Assembly (NCBI GenBank): GCA_947503525.1
Contig: CANNEA010000007.1
Span: 248,001-312,000 of the forward strand
Origin: an uncultured Carboxylicivirga sp.
Lineage (GTDB): Bacteria > Bacteroidota > Bacteroidia > Bacteroidales > Marinilabiliaceae
DNA length: 64,000 nucleotides
Reading direction: 5' to 3'
Position 1 is the stretch's first letter. Each line of letters begins with the position of its first letter. Shown here one piece after another: positions 9,449-18,164 of the stretch. Under the pieces are notes generated by a model that was not told the DNA's origin, did not search any database, and saw nothing but the letters and a program-made list of their open reading frames with translations. Both the position numbers and the translations under genes were made by a program.

Positions 9449-11164
9449 ATGAAAACATTTATAAAAACACCAAAAGTGAAATGGACAGCTTCCATAGCTG
9501 TGGTATTTGTAATGCTATTTGGTTTGTACAGTTTTAATGATGATAAGCGCAACTTTGAGATCATTAAAAACCTTGATATTTATTACACTTTGTTTCGTGA
9601 ATTAAACAGCTATTACGTAGATGAAACAAAACCTGAAAAGCTAATAACAACAAGTATCAATGAGATGTTGGAATCCCTTGATCCTTACACTACCTATATT
9701 CCGGAATCAGATATGGAGGATTTCAGGTTTATGACCACAGGTGAGTATGCCGGTATTGGATCTCTTATTTCAAAAAGAGACGAACATGTGGTAATAGCTG
9801 AACCCTACGAAGGCTTTCCGGCTGCCAAAGCTGGCCTTAAAGCTGGTGACAAAATATTAGAAATTAACGGCAAAAACATGGTTGGTAAAAGCACACCTGA
9901 TGTAAGTGACTTACTTAAAGGTGCTGCTAATACTGAGCTGAAAATAAAAGTAGAACGTCCTGGTGAGAATAAGCCAATATCGTTTGAGGTGGTTCGACAA
10001 AAGATTCAGATTAATGCTGTTCCCTATTATGGAATGGTAAATGACGAAACAGGAATCATCATGCTAAATAACTTCACTCAGGATTGTGGTCGTGAAGTTG
10101 AAAAAGCTTTTCTTGACTTAAGAGACAAGCAAGGTGCTAAGAGTGTCATTCTTGATTTACGAGCTAATCCAGGTGGTTTATTAGACGAGGCGGTAAAGAT
10201 TGTCAACTTATTTGTTCCTCAGGGAATGGAAGTTGTGAGTACCCGTGGAAAAGTAAAACAATGGGATAAGACCTATAAAGCAAATCGACAACCTATTGAT
10301 ACAGTAATGCCGTTAGCCGTTTTGGTGAGTCGTGGTTCTGCTTCTGCTTCAGAAATTGTTTCTGGTGCTTTACAGGATTTAGATCGAGCAGTAATAATTG
10401 GTCAACGCTCATTTGGTAAGGGCTTGGTTCAAACTACCCGAAACCTTTCTTACAATGCAAAGCTTAAGGTAACCACTGCCAAATATTATATTCCTTCAGG
10501 AAGATGTATTCAAGCTCTTGACTATTCGCATCGTAATGAAGATGGAAGTGTTGGTCTGATTCCCGACACTCTTATTTCAGAATATCAAACCAAAAATGGA
10601 CGAACCGTTTTTGATGGTGGAGGTATTTCTCCGGATATCAAAGTCGAGGCTCAAAAATATTCGAATATTACTTTTGCGGTTGTCGCACAGCAAATGATTT
10701 TCGATTTTGCTACACAGTTTGCTGTTGACAATAAAAACATTGCACCTGCTGCCGAATTCGAAATTGATGAAGCTACATTTAATAAATTTGTGGAGTTTGT
10801 AAAAGCTAAAGAAGACTTTAAATACAAATCTTTATCACAAGACAAACTTAAAGAGTTGATCAAAACAGCAAAACGTGAAGACTATTATTCTGCTGCTGAA
10901 GACGAATTTAAACAGCTGGAAGAAATGCTTAAACTGGATGTTGAAAAGGATCTTAATTTGTTTAAGGATGAAATAAATGAACTAATGTCAATTGAAATTG
11001 CTAAACGTTACTACTATCAAAAAGGAGCAATTTTAACAGGGCTTAAGAAGGATCTGGAACTGGAAGAAGCTAAGAAATTGTTGGGAGATCAGGAACAATA
11101 CAATGGTTTATTAAATGGCCAGCTACTTAGTCATGCCGGAGACAAACGTTCGATGAAAAAATAA
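9449..11164 (+). CDS. S41 family C-terminal processing peptidase
   Basis: Periplasmic, membrane-anchored serine protease of the CtpA/Prc family. I start it at ATG 9449 rather than an upstream TTG at 9443 because MKTFIKTPKVKW leads directly into the hydrophobic anchor (~13-28). Domains in order: N-terminal helical region; PDZ (~90-170, YAGIGSLISK...AGLKAGDKILEINGK); S41 protease core with the Ser/Lys dyad in GSASASEI and SFGKGLVQ. These are Ser-299 and Lys-324, spaced 25 residues as in Prc and CtpB. A charged helical C-terminal region extends to 571 residues. Such proteases trim or degrade periplasmic substrates; the target here is unknown. It is monocistronic and closed by a strong terminator. 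Confidence 0.93.
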   Translation: MKTFIKTPKVKWTASIAVVFVMLFGLYSFNDDKRNFEIIKNLDIYYTLFRELNSYYVDETKPEKLITTSINEMLESLDPYTTYIPESDMEDFRFMTTGEYAGIGSLISKRDEHVVIAEPYEGFPAAKAGLKAGDKILEINGKNMVGKSTPDVSDLLKGAANTELKIKVERPGENKPISFEVVRQKIQINAVPYYGMVNDETGIIMLNNFTQDCGREVEKAFLDLRDKQGAKSVILDLRANPGGLLDEAVKIVNLFVPQGMEVVSTRGKVKQWDKTYKANRQPIDTVMPLAVLVSRGSASASEIVSGALQDLDRAVIIGQRSFGKGLVQTTRNLSYNAKLKVTTAKYYIPSGRCIQALDYSHRNEDGSVGLIPDTLISEYQTKNGRTVFDGGGISPDIKVEAQKYSNITFAVVAQQMIFDFATQFAVDNKNIAPAAEFEIDEATFNKFVEFVKAKEDFKYKSLSQDKLKELIKTAKREDYYSAAEDEFKQLEEMLKLDVEKDLNLFKDEINELMSIEIAKRYYYQKGAILTGLKKDLELEEAKKLLGDQEQYNGLLNGQLLSHAGDKRSMKK

Positions 11165-11188
11165 ATAGATAGTTCAAATAAAATAGAT

Positions 11189-11217
11189 AAGCCGGATATT
11201 ATAACTATCCGGCTTTT
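11189..11217 (+). terminator. Rho-independent terminator after S41 protease
   Basis: GCCGGATA (11191-11198), a 7-base loop, TATCCGGC (11206-11213) and TTTTT: a perfect 8-bp GC-rich stem with flanking A-A/T-T pairs. It also lies 11 bases beyond the stop of the convergent anti-sigma gene and may serve both. Confidence 0.85.
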
Positions 11218-11228
11218 TATATCCGTAT

Positions 11229-12293
11229 TTATCTGGCTTTTCGCTTTAACTCTAAACCTGAGCCCTCGAGGTGATAACCTACCACATTACCATCGTTGTC
11301 GTAATACTTATTAAGGCTAAGCGCATCTTTTGAGAAGAAGTTTAACACTTTAACTCCATTTTCAACCAAGGCTAAATTTTTAGGAGGATTAATCTTTTCA
11401 TCGTCTAATCGACGATATATTTCTGCCAACTCCCGCCGTAGTATATTATTCGACATATATTGGGGCATCATCACATTAAGGCCATGTTCGTAGGCATTAA
11501 TACTGGTATTCTTATTCAGTGAAACTGTTGCTATAGCTGCTAACATTTCAACTGGTTCATTTTCCACTGTTAATATCGTATCTTCCCGCTTTATAAGTGC
11601 TTTTGGTTTTGCATCCTTTTTACCCATTGGATCATTCGCAATTTTCAAAAGACTATCTTTTGATGGTGCTTTTTTAGTAATAATGGTCTTTTCAAATATC
11701 TTTGGTTTGGCCTCAGCAATTTCAATCTCATTATTCTCATCTAATTTTGACACCTCCGATATTAGTGTAGTTGAATCTTTAGCAATCTTATTAGGAAGTA
11801 ACCAAATTATACTGGCTAGTAATAATACAGCAATCACGGCGGCAATCTGATTGAATCTATATTTAGAAAGATTAGTAAAAGTCAGAAAACGCTTAAGTGA
11901 AGCTTTATTTTTATATACAATATCTTCTCCTGCTTTCAAACTTGTCTTTGCAAATAATGCCGCAATTTTGAGCCTTTTCGTTTCTGAAGGTTCAAGCAAA
12001 GCCAATTCTTTTTGTTCATCTGCATTCAGCCCTATTTCCTTTTGCTTAATGAATAAATAATCCTTCGGTTCAAGTTCAAATTCCTCTGCAATGTGCTTTT
12101 TTAGTAATGTTTTATCAAAGTTACCAATCATTTTTGCACTTGGCAAAACCAGGTCAACATTGACATCTAAAGCTGATTTTAAATCAGGATTCTTATCCAG
12201 AAATACAAACAGCTCAGACCTGTCTTGGGGCGAAATTGTACCCTCAAGATAATCCAATACTAATGCTTCATAATTATTTCTGTCAATTGTCAT
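11229..12293 (-). CDS. Putative transmembrane anti-sigma factor
   Basis: 354 residues. The N-terminal ~145 residues are cytoplasmic and begin NYEALVLDYLEGTISPQDRSELFVFLDKNPDL, the pattern of Bacteroidota anti-sigma factors that count a short helical bundle against sigma-2/sigma-4. One membrane segment follows at ~149-167 (IAAVIAVLLLASIIWLLP), then a ~185-residue periplasmic part rich in Lys and Glu with no recognisable sensor domain. It starts 10 bases after the ECF sigma gene, so the pair is co-expressed. The anti-sigma assignment rests on architecture and neighbourhood, not on a specific zinc (ZAS) motif, which is absent. Confidence 0.7.
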   Translation of the reverse strand: MTIDRNNYEALVLDYLEGTISPQDRSELFVFLDKNPDLKSALDVNVDLVLPSAKMIGNFDKTLLKKHIAEEFELEPKDYLFIKQKEIGLNADEQKELALLEPSETKRLKIAALFAKTSLKAGEDIVYKNKASLKRFLTFTNLSKYRFNQIAAVIAVLLLASIIWLLPNKIAKDSTTLISEVSKLDENNEIEIAEAKPKIFEKTIITKKAPSKDSLLKIANDPMGKKDAKPKALIKREDTILTVENEPVEMLAAIATVSLNKNTSINAYEHGLNVMMPQYMSNNILRRELAEIYRRLDDEKINPPKNLALVENGVKVLNFFSKDALSLNKYYDNDGNVVGYHLEGSGLELKRKAR

Positions 12294-12303
12294 TTTAACC
12301 CGT

Positions 12304-12789
12304 TTAAACCAAAACTTCTATCTTACCAATATATTCTTTCAAAAATTTACGCGCTCTGAAAATGTATACTTTAACCTGCGATTCACTTAGGTTAGTCATA
12401 TCGCCAATTTCCTTATAGGAATAACCTTCGTAATCACGCATCATCACAACCATCTTTTGAATATCCGGAAGTAAATCTACCGCCTTATGCAACACCTCAT
12501 TTAAATCGCTATAGCCATCATTTGCCGAATGCCTGTTAAAATCAACCTCATCCCATTGTGCCTTCTTCTTTTCGCGACGCGTTAAATCAATTAAAGTATG
12601 ATAAGCCGTTGAAAACAAATAGCTTTTTACTTTCTCATAATTAACCTCACCATGCCTTTTCCACAATTTTTCATAGGTATCCTGAATAATATCTTTGGCC
12701 TTATCCTCATCTTTAATGTTTTTGAGAACAAAACGATAGACACCATCTGAATATAGATCTACGGCTTGGTTAAATTCTTTAATTGTCAT
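12304..12789 (-). CDS. ECF-type RNA polymerase sigma factor
   Basis: 161 residues, normal for the family. Sigma region 2 is at ~10-75 (DKAKDIIQDTYEKLWKR then YLFSTAYHTLIDLTRREKKK) and region 4 at ~105-157 (LLPDIQKMVVMMRDYEGYSYKEIGDMTNLSESQVKVYIFRARKFLKEYI) with a helix-turn-helix. It should direct RNA polymerase to a small regulon when released by the downstream membrane anti-sigma factor. I see no obvious autoregulated promoter in the 72 bases before it. The target genes cannot be read from this window. Confidence 0.92.
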   Translation of the reverse strand: MTIKEFNQAVDLYSDGVYRFVLKNIKDEDKAKDIIQDTYEKLWKRHGEVNYEKVKSYLFSTAYHTLIDLTRREKKKAQWDEVDFNRHSANDGYSDLNEVLHKAVDLLPDIQKMVVMMRDYEGYSYKEIGDMTNLSESQVKVYIFRARKFLKEYIGKIEVLV

Positions 12790-12861
12790 ACAATGGTCAT
12801 ATCAGACAGCAATGTGACGCGCTGCTAAAAGAAATTGTTACAGCACAATTGTAAAAAATAG

Positions 12862-13128
12862 CTATTTTATTTTGAAGCGATTAAAACCATAATAGGGTAT
12901 CTCACTCACTAAAAAGGTATCCACTTCCGAAATATCCGGTCCTTTTTTGCAAGTATTCAGGAAATGATGAATATTTTCACTTTCTCCTTCTGCATCAATT
13001 TCAACCCTCCCATCAGATAAATTTTGCACATATCCCGAAATACAATATGCCCGGGCACCTTTTGCAACAAAATATCGAAAACCGACCCCCTGCACTCTAC
13101 CTCCAACTATCACTCTAACACGTTTCAT
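12862..13128 (-). CDS. acyP: Acylphosphatase
   Basis: Small cytoplasmic hydrolase of carboxyl-phosphate bonds (acetyl phosphate, carbamoyl phosphate, 1,3-bisphosphoglycerate). From ATG 13128 it is 88 residues, the usual family length. The catalytic loop GRVQGVGFRYFV contains the phosphate-binding Arg, and YVQNLSDGRVEIDAEG carries the catalytic Asn. I chose the ATG at 13128 over a GTG at 13134 because GAGGAGG ends five bases before it. That strong Shine-Dalgarno site is uncommon in Bacteroidota and would be inside the coding region if the GTG were used. It appears to be a single-gene unit. Confidence 0.93.
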   Translation of the reverse strand: MKRVRVIVGGRVQGVGFRYFVAKGARAYCISGYVQNLSDGRVEIDAEGESENIHHFLNTCKKGPDISEVDTFLVSEIPYYGFNRFKIK

Positions 13129-13295
13129 ACACACCTCCTCAATTCCAGTAAAATTATGAAACGAATATGAAGAAGGAAAGAGTTTTACAATTTTATTTAG
13201 ACAAATCGCTTAAAGGCATTTTGTATTTCGGACTTCTTTGTCTTTTTATTACTTTTAGGCGATCAAATTAAACATCTCACCTAAAAAAATATAAA

Positions 13296-14918
13296 ATGAT
13301 ATCCAACAACAATACACTTACTATACTATATGGAAGCAGAACCGGTAACTCAAAAGCAGTGGCGCTTCTTGCACATGAATATGCGACTCATCTGGGAATA
13401 GAGTCGGAATTTGTTAGCATGGAAGAACTCGATTTTTCTTCTATTGAAACGATTAAAAACTTAATGGTGACAGTTAGTACACATGGCGAAGGTGAACCAC
13501 CTGTTGCTGCCGAAAGTTTTCATTCTTTTATTTATACTAATGCGCTTAATCTAACATCATGTAAGTACGCAGTTTTAGGGCTAGGAGATAGCAGCTATCG
13601 TTATTTTTGTCAAACCGGTGAAGACATAGATAATCAACTTAAACAATTAGGTGGTCAACGCCAGTCAGAACTAGAAAAATGTGATATTGATTTTGAAGAA
13701 AAATCAAAAAATTGGGTTAAGAATACAGTCGACCTGTTTAAATCTAATCTTGAAACTAAAGAAGTTAAAGTAAAGGATAATTTCATATTTGATCTTAAAC
13801 TGGAAGATGGTGTTCAGGCCAATGCATATAAGGCTAAATTACTTAAGCGAGAAGTCTTAAATGGTGAAAATCCAGAATACCCGACAATGAATCTCAAACT
13901 TTCATTAAAGGATTCAGGTCTTGAATTTCATCCCGGTGATACTATTGGAGTTTACGCGATTAATTCTCGCTTACTTATTGATAAGCTATTAAAACAACTC
14001 AAGTTTGATCCTACATACTCAATACAACAAGGTGATCAAAACTTAATGCTTAAGGAAGCCTTAATTCATCATTATGAATTAACTCAAATAACTCCGGTAA
14101 TGGTAAAAAAGTATGCTGCCGTATGTAATAATGCTTTACTTGACGCCCTTATTCTGGATAAAAATGCATTGGCAACTTATTCGACCGATCGTAATGTTCT
14201 TGATTTAGTCATTGATTATCCCGGACAATACTCTATAGAGGAGTTTTTATCTGTTCTACGTAAATTAATGCCACGAAACTATTCAGCAGCCTCTTTCGAC
14301 TCAGAAAATCCGGAATATGTGGATATAACAGTTCGTGTTGTGGATTACGAAAAAGATGTACGAAGACACGAAGGTGTATGTTCTTCCTTTCTATCCACGC
14401 GCATAGAAGTTGGAGAAAATATTCCTGTATTTGTTGAGCGTAATGAAAGGTTTCAGTTACCTGACAATAACGCAGATGCTGTAATAATGATTAGTGCTGG
14501 TACAGGCATCGCACCTTTCCGTTCATTTCTGCAGTATCGTAACTTACAACAAGCTGAAGGCAAAAATTGGCTTTTCTTTGGCGAGCGAAATAGTCAGACA
14601 GACTTTTTTTATAAAGATGAAATCTTAAGCTATCAGGAAAAGGGTTTATTAAACAATTTGAACACAACATTTTCAAGAGATCAGGAAAATAAAAATTACA
14701 TCTACCACAGTCTTCTTGAACAAGGTACAGAAGTTTATAATTGGATTGATGCAGGAGCTAAAATATTTATCTGCGGGAATAAACGAACAATGGCTAATGA
14801 TGTAAAAAATGCATTAACTGATATTATAAGTTCAAATGGCGGAATGAGTAAAACCGCGGCCAACGACTACCTTGAGCAAATGCGACAATCCAGAAAACTT
14901 CAGGAAGATGTGTATTAA
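13296..14918 (+). CDS. cysJ: Sulfite reductase flavoprotein alpha-like diflavin reductase
   Basis: 540 residues. Flavodoxin-type FMN domain at ~8-150 (ILYGSRTGNSKAVALLAHEYA; VSTHGEGEPP; GLGDSSYRYFCQTGEDID), a connecting/FAD domain (~165-390) with RNYSAAS near residue 327 and the pyrophosphate motif GVCSSFLS, and an NADPH domain (~395-540) with ISAGTGIAPFRSFLQYR and FFGERNS. The C-terminus RKLQEDVY ends in the stacking Tyr typical of CysJ. The family passes electrons from NADPH via FAD and FMN to a haem protein, classically sulfite reductase CysI. No cysI or other sulfur gene is adjacent, so the partner is unproven; the protein is also ~60 residues shorter than enterobacterial CysJ, mainly in the linker. 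Confidence 0.85.
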   Translation: MISNNNTLTILYGSRTGNSKAVALLAHEYATHLGIESEFVSMEELDFSSIETIKNLMVTVSTHGEGEPPVAAESFHSFIYTNALNLTSCKYAVLGLGDSSYRYFCQTGEDIDNQLKQLGGQRQSELEKCDIDFEEKSKNWVKNTVDLFKSNLETKEVKVKDNFIFDLKLEDGVQANAYKAKLLKREVLNGENPEYPTMNLKLSLKDSGLEFHPGDTIGVYAINSRLLIDKLLKQLKFDPTYSIQQGDQNLMLKEALIHHYELTQITPVMVKKYAAVCNNALLDALILDKNALATYSTDRNVLDLVIDYPGQYSIEEFLSVLRKLMPRNYSAASFDSENPEYVDITVRVVDYEKDVRRHEGVCSSFLSTRIEVGENIPVFVERNERFQLPDNNADAVIMISAGTGIAPFRSFLQYRNLQQAEGKNWLFFGERNSQTDFFYKDEILSYQEKGLLNNLNTTFSRDQENKNYIYHSLLEQGTEVYNWIDAGAKIFICGNKRTMANDVKNALTDIISSNGGMSKTAANDYLEQMRQSRKLQEDVY

Positions 14919-14988
14919 TGCTTAAGGTATAGATGACAAATTTATTGTAAAAAAGATAAGAACAGGAAAGTCCATTATTGATTTTAGC

Positions 14989-14996
14989 TACCTTTG
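14989..14996 (+). promoter_or_regulatory. -7 box of the AspT/YidE-type transporter gene
   Basis: TACCTTTG matches TAnnTTTG, 19 bases before the ATG at 15016, giving a very short leader. The -33 region is not recognisable. Confidence 0.45.
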
Positions 14997-15015
14997 CGCG
15001 AAACATTAATTAAAT

Positions 15016-16602
15016 ATGGAACTGATTCAGACGAGTTATTTTGCCTTATTTGTCATTATTTGTTTAGGTTTTATTATCGGGAATGTCAAAATAAAGGGGG
15101 TATCACTCGATATTTCTGCAATTATTTTCGTTGCCCTGGTTTTTGGCCATTATGGAGTTGTGATTCCAGGCATACTTGAAAAGATTGGACTAATACTCTT
15201 TATATACACCATAGGCGTGCAGGCTGGTCCAGGTTTTTTCGATTCCTTTAAAAAGAATGGCCGCAGCCTGGCATTATTGGCTACCGTGGTAATTCTGTCT
15301 GCGTCATTAATGGCTTTTCTGGCTCATTATTTGTTTGATTTGGAGATGCCGATTATCACAGGCCTTCTCACGGGAGCATTGACCAGTACTCCGGGATTAG
15401 CTGCGGCGATAGAGATTACAGACTCACCGTTAGTTTCAATTGGATATGGTGTTGCCTATCCGTTTGGTGTGATTGGTGTTATTCTGTTTGTGAAATTTTA
15501 TCCTAAAATTATCCGATCTAATATCAAACAAGCTGAAGTCGATTTTGAAAAAAGTTCTACAGAAGGGTTTCCGGAAATTAAGCACCTTAATTTACGAGTT
15601 GAAAATGAAAACGTTATCGGCAAAACCATTGGTGAACTACGCGTAAGAACTATGACTCAAGCTGTAATTTCTCGTGTAATGCATGATGGACATACCACCA
15701 CTCCTGACCCCAAGACAATTCTCCAAAAGGGTGATCTTGTGCGGGCTGTTGGAACGAGTGATGCCCTGAGCAAGATTATTCTATTAATCGGATCTGAAAC
15801 CACTGAAAGTGTTCCTTTAGATAAAGGCTATGAAGTTCAATCGATACTGGTTACTAACAAGGAAGCGGTAAGCACTCCTTTGGGCAGTTTTAACCTTTGG
15901 GTCAATTATCAGGCAACCGTTACTCGAATCCGTCGTAGTGGAATTGATATAATACCGTCTCCAAATGTAAAATTACAGATGGGAGATAAAGTAATGGTGG
16001 CTTGTAATCGTGAAAACATGAAACAGGTGATTCGTATTTTCGGTAACAATGACAAGAAGTTATCCGACACAGACTTCTTCCCTGTTGCTGCTGGTATTGT
16101 ACTGGGAATTCTGTTTGGTAAAATGTCATTATCATTTGGACAATCTTTCACATTCAGCTTAGGCTTAACCGGTGGTGTCCTTACCATTGCTATGATATTA
16201 AGTCGTATAGGTCGTTCTGGGCCGGTTATCTGGAGTATGTCAGGCTCAGCCAACCAATTACTTCGTCAATTAGGACTAATGTTTTTTTTAGCTTCTGTTG
16301 GAACTAAAGCTGGTGCAACTCTGGTTGAAACATACAATGAATATGGATCCCAGCTTTTTGCTGTTGGTGCACTACTTACGATATTTCCAATGACTATGGC
16401 TGTATTGGCCGCCTATTTCCTTAAGTCAATAAATATTCTAACCCTATTGGGCACTATTACCGGTTCGATGACCAGTACACCAGGATTGGCTGCCGTTGAC
16501 AGCATGTCGGATAGCAATGCTGCTGCCCTTGCATATGCAACGGTATATCCGGTGGCCATGGTCCTCTTGGTAATTTGCGTTCAAATATTGGGTTATTTCT
16601 AA
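15016..16602 (+). CDS. AspT/YidE-type membrane transporter with RCK_C domains
   Basis: 528 residues. Two homologous membrane halves (~5-170 and ~355-528), each with the family repeat: TGLLTGALTSTPGLAAAIE in the first and LGTITGSMTSTPGLAAVDS in the second. Between them (~195-345) lie two TrkA-C/RCK_C-like cytoplasmic domains (ENVIGKTIGELRVRTM... and STPLGSFNLWVNYQATVTRIRRSG). This is the architecture of the aspartate:alanine exchanger family, including YidE and YbjL of E. coli. AspT exchanges aspartate for alanine; for most relatives the substrate is unknown and I cannot assign one. It is a single-gene unit with its own -7 box. Confidence 0.88.
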   Translation: MELIQTSYFALFVIICLGFIIGNVKIKGVSLDISAIIFVALVFGHYGVVIPGILEKIGLILFIYTIGVQAGPGFFDSFKKNGRSLALLATVVILSASLMAFLAHYLFDLEMPIITGLLTGALTSTPGLAAAIEITDSPLVSIGYGVAYPFGVIGVILFVKFYPKIIRSNIKQAEVDFEKSSTEGFPEIKHLNLRVENENVIGKTIGELRVRTMTQAVISRVMHDGHTTTPDPKTILQKGDLVRAVGTSDALSKIILLIGSETTESVPLDKGYEVQSILVTNKEAVSTPLGSFNLWVNYQATVTRIRRSGIDIIPSPNVKLQMGDKVMVACNRENMKQVIRIFGNNDKKLSDTDFFPVAAGIVLGILFGKMSLSFGQSFTFSLGLTGGVLTIAMILSRIGRSGPVIWSMSGSANQLLRQLGLMFFLASVGTKAGATLVETYNEYGSQLFAVGALLTIFPMTMAVLAAYFLKSINILTLLGTITGSMTSTPGLAAVDSMSDSNAAALAYATVYPVAMVLLVICVQILGYF

Positions 16603-16673
16603 ACTGTTTTGAAATACTTTTAATCAATTAAGCTTTATTGTTGTTTAATAAGCACACCACATATAAATCAATT

Positions 16674-17378
16674 ATGAAAAAAATTTTTATTGGCGCTATA
16701 TTAGGAATGTTTGCGCTTGCTACTTTTGCTCAAAATTCGAATAGGTCAACCGGAACTGTTCAACAAACCTACAAAGTACAAGAGCCACAGAGGAAAAGCT
16801 CTAGTTCCCTAATTAGAGGAATAGAATTAACACCAATCTATGGTTATGCTTTAAACGGAAAAGCCAAAGGTTACCGTAATGACTTTAAGATGAAAGATGC
16901 TGCTGTGTACGGTGGTGCCTTATCTGTTGAAATTGCACCTTTGACACACGGGGAGTTTTCATTTACTACATCACCGACTACAGGAGAATTAAGAGGATAC
17001 GATATTGATCCTGGTGATAAAACGCATTATGATATGGCGATTAATTACTTCCAGCTTGGAGGTGTTCGTGAAGTATTAGATGGGCCTGTTAAGCCATTTG
17101 GTTTAATTTCAGTTGGAGCAACGTGGTTTAATATGAAAGATGCTGAAGTAAGCGATTACTGGGCTTTTTCTGCCGCATTAGGTGGAGGCGTTAAATTCTT
17201 CTTTAGCGATCATATAGGAATTCGATTACAAGGAAGGCTATTATTACCAATGTACTTCTCAGGTGGAGGAATATTTGTTGGAATAGGTTCAGGAGGCGTT
17301 TCCAGCGGCCTTGGAGTTAGCGCTGGTGTACTTGCTGTGCAAGGTGACTTTTCAGGAGGGCTTGTATTTAGATTTTAG
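16674..17378 (+). CDS. Small outer-membrane beta-barrel protein
   Basis: 234 residues from ATG 16674, chosen over an in-frame TTG at 16638 because the ATG begins a textbook signal peptide (MKKIFIGAILGMFALATFAQ). After a Ser/Gln-rich linker, residues ~40-234 alternate polar and hydrophobic strands separated by Gly-rich turns (GGGVKFFFSDHIGIRLQGRLLLP; GGIFVGIGSGGVSSGLGVSAG) and end GGLVFRF with a terminal Phe, the outer-membrane insertion signal. It looks like an 8-strand OmpA/OmpW-like porin-family barrel. Ligand or role unknown. A bidirectional terminator follows directly. Confidence 0.75.
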   Translation: MKKIFIGAILGMFALATFAQNSNRSTGTVQQTYKVQEPQRKSSSSLIRGIELTPIYGYALNGKAKGYRNDFKMKDAAVYGGALSVEIAPLTHGEFSFTTSPTTGELRGYDIDPGDKTHYDMAINYFQLGGVREVLDGPVKPFGLISVGATWFNMKDAEVSDYWAFSAALGGGVKFFFSDHIGIRLQGRLLLPMYFSGGGIFVGIGSGGVSSGLGVSAGVLAVQGDFSGGLVFRF

Positions 17379-17401
17379 ATCCTTATTAGAGAGTAATATA
17401 T

Positions 17402-17440
17402 AAAACAAAAGGCATTGCTATCGCAATGCCTTTTGTTTTT
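17402..17440. terminator. Bidirectional rho-independent terminator
   Basis: AAAACAAAAGGCATTGC (17402-17418), loop TATC, GCAATGCCTTTTGTTTT: a long near-perfect stem with A-rich and T-rich flanks, between the convergent barrel gene and the pentapeptide gene; it should stop transcription from both sides. Confidence 0.9.
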
Positions 17441-17482
17441 AACTCTTATATACCATTTAACTTAGATACTTAAATCAATTAG

Positions 17483-18058
17483 CTAATTTCTTATCTTAAT
17501 ATTATACTTAGTCAGTAATCCAGATAAACCCTCCTTTGAAAACTGAGCATTGGTAATTATATTCTGATCCGGGTCTATCCTATAATTAAAAGCCGAGCTA
17601 AAATCTGCCTTTTGCAAATTTGTATGATCGAAAATAGCTCCAGATAAATCACAATCAGAAAACAGGGCAGAGCTCAAATCCGCCTCAGCAAAATCAACCT
17701 CCTGAAGAAGACAATTTCTAAACCAGACCTTCTTTAACTTTCGTTGGTAAAATGAAGACAAATTAAGCTGGCAATTTTCAAACTGAACAGAGAATAAAAA
17801 CTCATGACACTCGTTAAACTGCAATCCAAGTAATTTACAATCCTTAAATCTCACATTAGAGAAGGCGACATTTGAAATTATTGCTGCACTTAAATCACAA
17901 CTTTCAAATAAACAATCTATAAAGTTATAATCCGAAAGGTCAGTTTCCACAAAAGAACAATTAACAAACTCACAATTCTCATACTCTCCCTTTGCCAACA
18001 TTTCACTGGAAAAATCCTTGGCTCTTATATCTTCTCCTTCAAAAAACGGCTTAATCAT
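17483..18058 (-). CDS. Pentapeptide-repeat protein
   Basis: 191 residues built almost entirely of pentapeptide repeats A(D/N)LxX: for example CDLSAAIISNVAF, FKDCKLLGLQF, VDFAEADLSSALFSDCDLSGAIFDHTNLQKADFSSAF. Such proteins fold into a right-handed quadrilateral beta-helix. The length and the central break (~95-115, SSFYQRKLKKVWF) resemble Qnr/MfpA-type proteins, some of which bind DNA gyrase, but that function requires specific loops that I cannot confirm here. The C-terminal ~25 residues lack repeats. It has no signal peptide, so it is cytoplasmic. Operon partner unclear; it lies beyond the terminator of the radical SAM gene. Confidence 0.85.
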   Translation of the reverse strand: MIKPFFEGEDIRAKDFSSEMLAKGEYENCEFVNCSFVETDLSDYNFIDCLFESCDLSAAIISNVAFSNVRFKDCKLLGLQFNECHEFLFSVQFENCQLNLSSFYQRKLKKVWFRNCLLQEVDFAEADLSSALFSDCDLSGAIFDHTNLQKADFSSAFNYRIDPDQNIITNAQFSKEGLSGLLTKYNIKIRN

Positions 18059-18109
18059 TGTGCATCTTTATTATTGGGGCAAGTTAAGAAAACCGAGTTT
18101 CAAAGCAAT

Positions 18110-18141
18110 AAAAAACAGGGATAGTTCAACTACCCCTGTTT
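18110..18141 (-). terminator. Terminator of the first kamA-like gene
   Basis: On the minus strand AACAGGGGTAGTT pairs with AACTATCCCTGTT (one G-T pair) around a single-base loop and is followed by TTTTTT. It lies 24 bases after the stop of the radical SAM gene. Confidence 0.8.
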
Positions 18142-18164
18142 CCTTATATCAATTAGATTTTAAT

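Noticed and set aside
17483-18058. Quinolone-resistance Qnr protein
   Set aside because: Only the generic pentapeptide pattern is visible; the loops needed for gyrase protection cannot be recognised.
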